Position numbers and translations under genes: made by a program. Below, in pieces: positions 12,301 to 19,700 of a stretch of DNA of 32,415 nucleotides. The number at the start of each line of letters is the position of its first letter. The first letter of the stretch is position 1. Source of the DNA: Sperchopsis tessellata (Eukaryota; Arthropoda; Insecta; Coleoptera; Hydrophilidae); NCBI GenBank assembly GCA_033557685.1, contig JAWQRN010000273.1:1-32415 (forward strand), in the 5' to 3' direction. The notes below the pieces were generated by a model that had not been told where the DNA came from, did no database searches, and was given only the letters and a program-made list of their open reading frames with translations.

Positions 12301-14428
12301 CAAACCTAAAAGTATGGGTTGTAAGTTAGTAGTCTGATAATAATATTTTTTCTAAATCTAAGTCTTTAGAGGTTATTACCATTGCTATTGCCGAATTCCA
12401 GCCGTATACAGCAGTTGGGAAATTAAAAGCAGAAATAACTCCTATCACACCTAATGGATTCCATTGTTCAAGTAGATAATGTCCTGGGCGTTCTGAAGGT
12501 AAGATGCTTCCATTTAATGTGCGAGACAAACCAACAGCATAGTCACATATATCTACATATTCTTGTACTTCTCCAATTCCTTCAGGCAAAATTTTACCTA
12601 GAAGAAATAAAAACAGTATTTAAATATTCAGGAAGAATTGTATTTTGCTTTAAATAGTTAACATTTACCCATTTCAAGTGATACAAGTTGCCCCAGTGGT
12701 ATCAATTTTTGGCGCAATGCATCGCCGATTTGCCTGACAATTTCACCCCTTTTTGGAATTGGTAATTCAGCCCATTTCTGCCAAGCATTTTCCGCAGCTA
12801 CAATGCATGATTCATAATCGGCCTTTGAGCCCTGAGTTACTTCAGCGATAACTTTTCCATTACTCGGGCAGACTGACTTAACTATCTACAATAGAAAAAT
12901 GCATATCTTTTAATATGTATTGTGGTATGAAACAAAAATTCTGTGAACGTTGCCATTTAAGTATGTAAATATTTATTTGTACTGACAATTAAAATCGATA
13001 ATTTTAATTAAATGTATCTTATTGTTTGTATTTATGGCGTTCAATCAAATAGTAAAAATACTATAGTTTTCTCTTGTAAGAATTTATAATTATACTATGG
13101 CACACTTTATACTTAGCAAATCACATATACATGAATACAATTAAAAATAATACAATACAGTTGCAGTTTGTGGAAAGTGAGCTTTATCGTTCGTCTATAA
13201 TATAAAAAGGCAGTTGAGAATGTCTGAAAAAAAATTCATAAATTCTTTTTGGCAAGTTTTTGGCCGAAACGCTCAAACAGGTTAATTTTATTTTTGTGAT
13301 AGAATCCCTTATGGGATATGGCATCATCGATCATTTTCTTTTAAAATAAACAAAAAAAAAATACTATTAATAATAAAGGAGGTTTTAAGTAAATAGTTTT
13401 CAAGCTATAGAGGTGCAATCATCCAAAAAAGGATATTTTGTTTTGTGGACCTACCAAGGCCATAAGAAATACCGGGTACAAGATTGATTACATACTCACT
13501 AATAGAAAAGCCATTGTACAAGACTGCACAGTTCTGAACCGTTTTGAAACTAATCACCACCGTATGGTTAGATGTAGAATATCTTTAAACGTAAAATTAG
13601 ATAGAGTTAACTAACAGTTGTGGTAGAAAAATTTACATCAACCATCTAAAATCTAATCAAGAAGTATTTCAAATAGACCTTAAGAACATATTTACTGCTC
13701 TGGAAGAATACGATAATGCCAATAATGTGTTCATATAAAAATAGATATGGCCAGAGTCATAGGTAGAACTGCCAATTGTAAAAAGGAGTCAACAATTCTT
13801 GAACATGCTAAGATGTTACCAAAGCAGCATATAGAACTGAAAAGTACAGTACATAACTACGAAGTCACACTCCAGGCGATATAGACTAGCATAGGAGTAC
13901 AAACAGAGATTTATGCTTGGGAAGAAGCACGTAATAGCCCTCAGATATGAAAACGTTGAGAGTGTTAATGAAAGTGTTACCAAGAATTATATCAAGATGA
14001 AAGGAAGACTTTCTACAATATTATCCTCAGAAGTTGCACATGCTCTAAAATCACTGAAGTGTGGAAAAGCACCAGGGGAAACCAGTATATACGGTTGATA
14101 TACTATAAATTGCTGGAGATGAGATATATACAGTTTGGGCAAAACTGTATACATTATGCATAGATATAAAAGAGATACTAGTATCTTGGAACAATGAAAC
14201 AATTATTTTAATACACAAAAAAGGAAATACAGAAGACCTGAAGAATGATTGTACAATTAATCTCACATCGATGGCTTATAAGATCGTAACCAAAATAATT
14301 ATGAACTGCCTTACAGACCAATTCGATTCTTACCAACCCAAAGAACAAGCTGGTTTTCGGAAGAGAAATAGCACTATCTATGAAAAAGCCACATCAATTG
14401 TTAAATTACATCAAGAAATGGAAATGCT

Positions 14429-14469
<41 letters not shown>

Positions 14470-15808
14470 CTTTAAAATCTAGATGTTTAATTAGTTAACT
14501 TGACTATGTTTTCATCCAACCCTTATATATGGCCTTGGTTTTTAGTGTCAATCTCTTAAAACTATCTATTTACCCCCGTGTCCACGAGATGGCGCTCTGT
14601 TATTCAAAAGAAAAGGGTTTATACATAAAAAACGCCATACTTGTTGCATCTAATAAATTTGATAATAGCTTCAATTTATATTGAAATTTTAGTCTTATGC
14701 ATACTTAATTACATCAGTTTAATGTAATTACATGCTCTGTGCAATTTCAATTGTGTAATTTGTCTTATGGCATTTCCTTCAGATATAGGATACACGTGTT
14801 TTTTACAAAAATTAAATTGTGTTTTATTATGAAAGCTTAACAATTATATTTAAGAGTTAACTTGATTGCTTCCACTTCATAACTGACGCTTAACTTTGGT
14901 AAAATTATAATACCCTTTTTACTTTACATGAATATTATAACTATATATAATCTGCTTGATAGTGACTGTAATGAGTAAATACGTACCTATGAATAAATGA
15001 AGGTTCAGTTAATCTAAACAACAACTGGACACTATACTCAATTTAATATTGGTCTTAGCTCTTTATGAAGTAACCTTTTCGTTACTTCATGAGTTCTCTC
15101 TAATGCACAAACTAAAATCAGCTTCTCTGATCAATAAGAACATAAACAGGGACCGATTCCGAAGCCTAATGATATGAATGCGTATGAATGAGGTATCTAA
15201 TGACCCTTTATTGCTATTTCGCACTTTCTCCGTGCTCCTCAGTACGGATTATTAGACCTACCAAAGATACACTGGAAAACTGCTTTAAAATTAAATAGCT
15301 AACTGGGAAAACGAGGAACAAATTATTTTGACCAATAAATATAAATTAAGGTAGCAAAATTCGTCGGCATTCTGCCTATGTGTTATAAATAATGAGTTGC
15401 TCCTTTTTGTGTATGAATGACATATCTTATTGTTTATAATATATAGCCAGAATGCCTACGAATGTTATGTACTGCCAAGAATTATTCTAAATCTTTATAT
15501 AGCATGGGCTGAAACAGTGCTTTCACTAAACTTTGCTTTCTACCTCCTTCTCAAGGCGAATAATTCTTGTTTTGGTTGGTAAACACTGACTTATAATTCT
15601 ACCGAGCCATAAAAGATGGCACTAGCTGTTAGCTCTGTTTCATAGTTAGCTATTTAATTTTATAGCGATTACTTATGCAGTGCGACTTTGGCAGATCCAA
15701 TACTAGTGCCGAACTGATGAGCGAAATAGAATACTTATTATTTATAGTATATAGCAAGAATGCTTTCGAAATGTATATTTACTGCGAAGAATATTATTTC
15801 TCTCTCAT

Positions 15809-15847
<39 letters not shown>

Positions 15848-16726
15848 TAACCATTAAAATTTTCGTTTTTTTTAATTTTAAATATAAATCTGTACGGCGT
15901 AATAGTTTGTATCTTGTCAAATTACTTAGAACATTGCAGGTAATCCGTTTCTTCTACATTAGTATCAATTTTGTTATTTTAAATGTTTTACTATATTTAT
16001 TATTGCATTTTTCTATTACCAGATTAATTCAAAATAAATATTCATAGGTAATCTGGTTAATATTAAAAATAATAAGACTCTCAGTTTGGCGTGTGTATGA
16101 GGTATCCAAATACAGCAGATAGTTATTTCGCTAGGCTGTGTTGGGAGCTACCAAGAACTCACAGTAAAACTGATCATTACAGTTGTAAATCACTAGCTAT
16201 GAAAATGATCATATAGCAAGCTCTTTCTCATGCGGCGTGGTGAAATCTGCGCCTCGAGATGGGGATAGATAACAATGTTAAAAATAATCACATTATTTCA
16301 GCCCATGCGATATAAATATAAAGAATGATTATTACCAGTAAAATAAATAACGCTAACAATATTCGTTTGTGCCTTAATATTAAAAAGAATGATCGTCTTA
16401 TGCCATAGATAGTTATTACGCACAACCAATGTGCCAAAGTACAGCTAGGTGTTGGAACCTATCAAGAACACACAGCAAAACTAACCGCTATAGTTGTAAA
16501 TCACTAGCTATGAAAATTATCATATAGCAACGAGATGGTGTTAAAAATGGCAGATTTTGGAGAGTTAACCTTACTTTTTCTACAAACTCTATCTTGTATA
16601 ACAACTTTAAATTTTGTAATTTGTAATGTATATTTTTGATGATGATTCTTTAGAAAACGAAATAAAAACATTCTACTATACTAGATCTTACATTTTAATT
16701 AATGCTTAAACCCATTGGCACTGTTG

Positions 16727-16758
<32 letters not shown>

Positions 16759-19700
16759 AGGAGGAGACGACTTTCCAGAATTATCCCACGAATGTGCTTA
16801 TTCGTTCTTTGAAGAACCGCATACTCAAACAGTCGTGATAAAAAAATCTGGGAGAAATGACGCTTATAAATATATATTCATATATATTTTATTTTAATTG
16901 TATGACGTTTAAATATATTTCTTTTGATATTATGATAATACGTCAGTTTTTTGAAATTTGTTCTTTACTTCATATAATTACTATATGTTGAACAGAATAA
17001 AAGGTGTATACTTTATCTAAGTAATAAAATATATTGTTTTTACAACAAAACGTTGAAAAGATAAAAATAAATGTTAATTGTTTTATTAAGTAATATTTAA
17101 TTTGTTGCTTTAAAGAATATTTTGTTTTTGATTTGGTTTGTTTGTAATTTGAGAAAAATAAGTTATGTATTTAGTTTTATATTTTTTAATGATTGCAGTT
17201 TACTTATTTTATAATTCTTGTGTGTCTTGTTTGTAATTTAAAGTGTTTGAATTACTCAAAATATGGAACATTTCGCTTATTAATCTTTTATGTTCACTTT
17301 CTTCTTTGTCTAAAATTTTAATGTTGTCATAGATTATTTGATATATGGCTATTAATTCTCATTTTTAGTTTTGTGCTTATTTGGCCAATTAAACTTTTGA
17401 CCAGGTAGAGCACGATTATTTATATAGATCATTTTGATCTAACTTGTTTATTTTAGATTTAAATTTTGTATATAAAATATTGTTTTCATATGTTGTGATA
17501 AAAGCAGGCTGTATTTACATTTATATAATGTTTTGTGAAACATTAGAGATGCTATATTAGTATAGGGAATTTGATGTGGTTGTGAATTAGTGTTAAGATT
17601 TTGGTTTCATTTATTATATGTTAAGTTTTAAATAAAAAGCAAGATGTTATCCTTCCACAATTTTTTTTAATATTTATTTAGCGACCTGAATGTTCGAAAC
17701 CGCTCTTTAAATAAATAATAAATAAATTTCTTTGGAAGGACAGCATCCTACTTTTAATTTAATTCTGAATATGCACAAGATAGCAAATTTCCTTTTTAAT
17801 GTTATATTAATTTTTGTTATATTTGTGCACTAGAAATATGTGTTTGCAATTTTGGTGGTTTTGTCAATTACGTTTTTAGTACATTAATTTTTTGTTGCTT
17901 ATGATAGTTTGAAACCAGTTTGTATATCTGCCGCAATGTGTTTATTTTTTATTTAATTTAATAGTATTGTGTTTTTATTATTAGTGTGTTTAAGAAAGAA
18001 ATTCTATTATGTTTATCTGTTTCTGCTGTAAATAGTAACTTTTTACTATCATAATTTCAAAAGAAGGATGTCATTAAGAAGTTTTCTGACTATCCTGTAC
18101 ATTTTTTGTTATGGCACATTACAGAACTTTGGTAGTTGTATATCTATTGAAAAAGTTTGTAATGAAATATTTCCAATTTGTAAAATTGTTTATGCAGGGT
18201 GATTCCAAATTACGAGCAGATATTTTATCGGGTGGTCGAGTATACTGAGCTAACAAACCCATTTCAGATAATATAATAGTGTAATTTTTTCAATAAAAAG
18301 TTCATGGAGGGTAGTGTATAATTAGCTTTAGCTTGCACCTGCTATTATTGGGTGAGGAGAGCAAATCTGAAGCACAGTTTGTGGAACTCAGTTTTTTGTT
18401 AATTATTTGCCGGCTTAATACTGTATTTTTAAAGTCATTTTTACTTCAGCTATTCAAATATCTGCCGTTGTATAGAATCACCTTGGGTAAGTTATTTGTA
18501 AATTTGCATCTCACATTTTTGCAATAATTCAATTAATGTAGTTGAGTCAAATCATATATAAGAATACCTGCATGTCCTAGTTAATCCTTTTCTGGGTGTG
18601 CACGGCCACACCTTCTCCATTCACTTCTCTCTTGGATAATCTATGCAGCTTTTACTATATCCGAGCAGCTTTTCATATATGCCCTTATATTTTCTCTAAT
18701 TTTCATTTATCTACCTTTTGGAGTGTCACCAACACTATATATATTTTCTTTCCTAGACCTACATCCACATTTACTACCCTCAACTTCACCTTCATAACTT
18801 ATTCTTTTCAAATGCGCAACACAGCACAATACATCGTTTTCTATGCTATAAGTCTAATCCTCATAGCACATTTATTCAACACCTATGAGTTTCTAATCCT
18901 ATCAATTCGTCACTTAATGTATACACTCCTAAGATAGGCCGTACCCTCTATATTTATCTTCTACTTCTGTGGTTCCTATTGTATCCAAGTCTCACTATCA
19001 TACATAAGTGTAGGAACCAAAACGATTTTATATATAGCTATTTTTGCTTCTTTCTTAAATCCTTATTGGTTCAAATAGCACCCGCTATTTTCCGACCCGC
19101 ATGCACCAGTTTCTCAACATCTAGTCGAATTCTTCCACCTTTAGAAAACATGCTCCCTAGCTATAAAAACTTGTTCACTTGCTCAAGTACTCTAATTTTT
19201 AAGCTAATTGCGCATTCACACTTTTGCTTAAGCATTTTATATCCATTCTTTCTAGTGCTTGTGACAGTATCTCCAACGTCCAATGTAATTCATCCGTATT
19301 ATTACTTAATATCACTATATCATCGGCATACATTAAAATATTTAGTTTTATACTCTCTAATTTTTCCATACAGACATCACGGATTCACTTAACAAAGAAA
19401 ATTGTACATTGACAAGGAGACATCACACAACCTTGTAGTGAGTTTTATTTTAAATATTATAAAGTATCCCAACAAGAACGGAAAATTTAAATTTGGCGTC
19501 TTTTTTTGCTGTTGTGCTTTGACAGTCAAACAATTATGACAGTTCGCTAGTAGACAGTCCCGCCATTATTAAAAATGGATCGCTATTCGACACAAAAACG
19601 CATTCTTATTGTTAAACATTATTTAAATTGTGAAAGTTTGACTGCCACGATTAGCAAATTGTGTCCAATTTTTGATTATCAAAATGTTCCAAGTGCATTT

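Noticed and set aside
15165..16560. Repeats considered as a CRISPR-like array
   Set aside because: The copies are diverged, irregularly spaced and in both orientations, in a eukaryotic intron.
14271..16897. Frames with long Ile-Tyr repeats
   Set aside because: They are produced by TA microsatellites.
17679..17705. B-box-like GTTCGAAACC as a tRNA or SINE
   Set aside because: It lies at the centre of a palindrome, with no A box or acceptor stem around it.
18596..19412. Plus-strand open frames of 113 and 137 codons with hydrophobic stretches
   Set aside because: The minus strand here encodes a LINE RT with a YADD motif; the plus frames are shadows and their hydrophobicity comes from T-rich codons.
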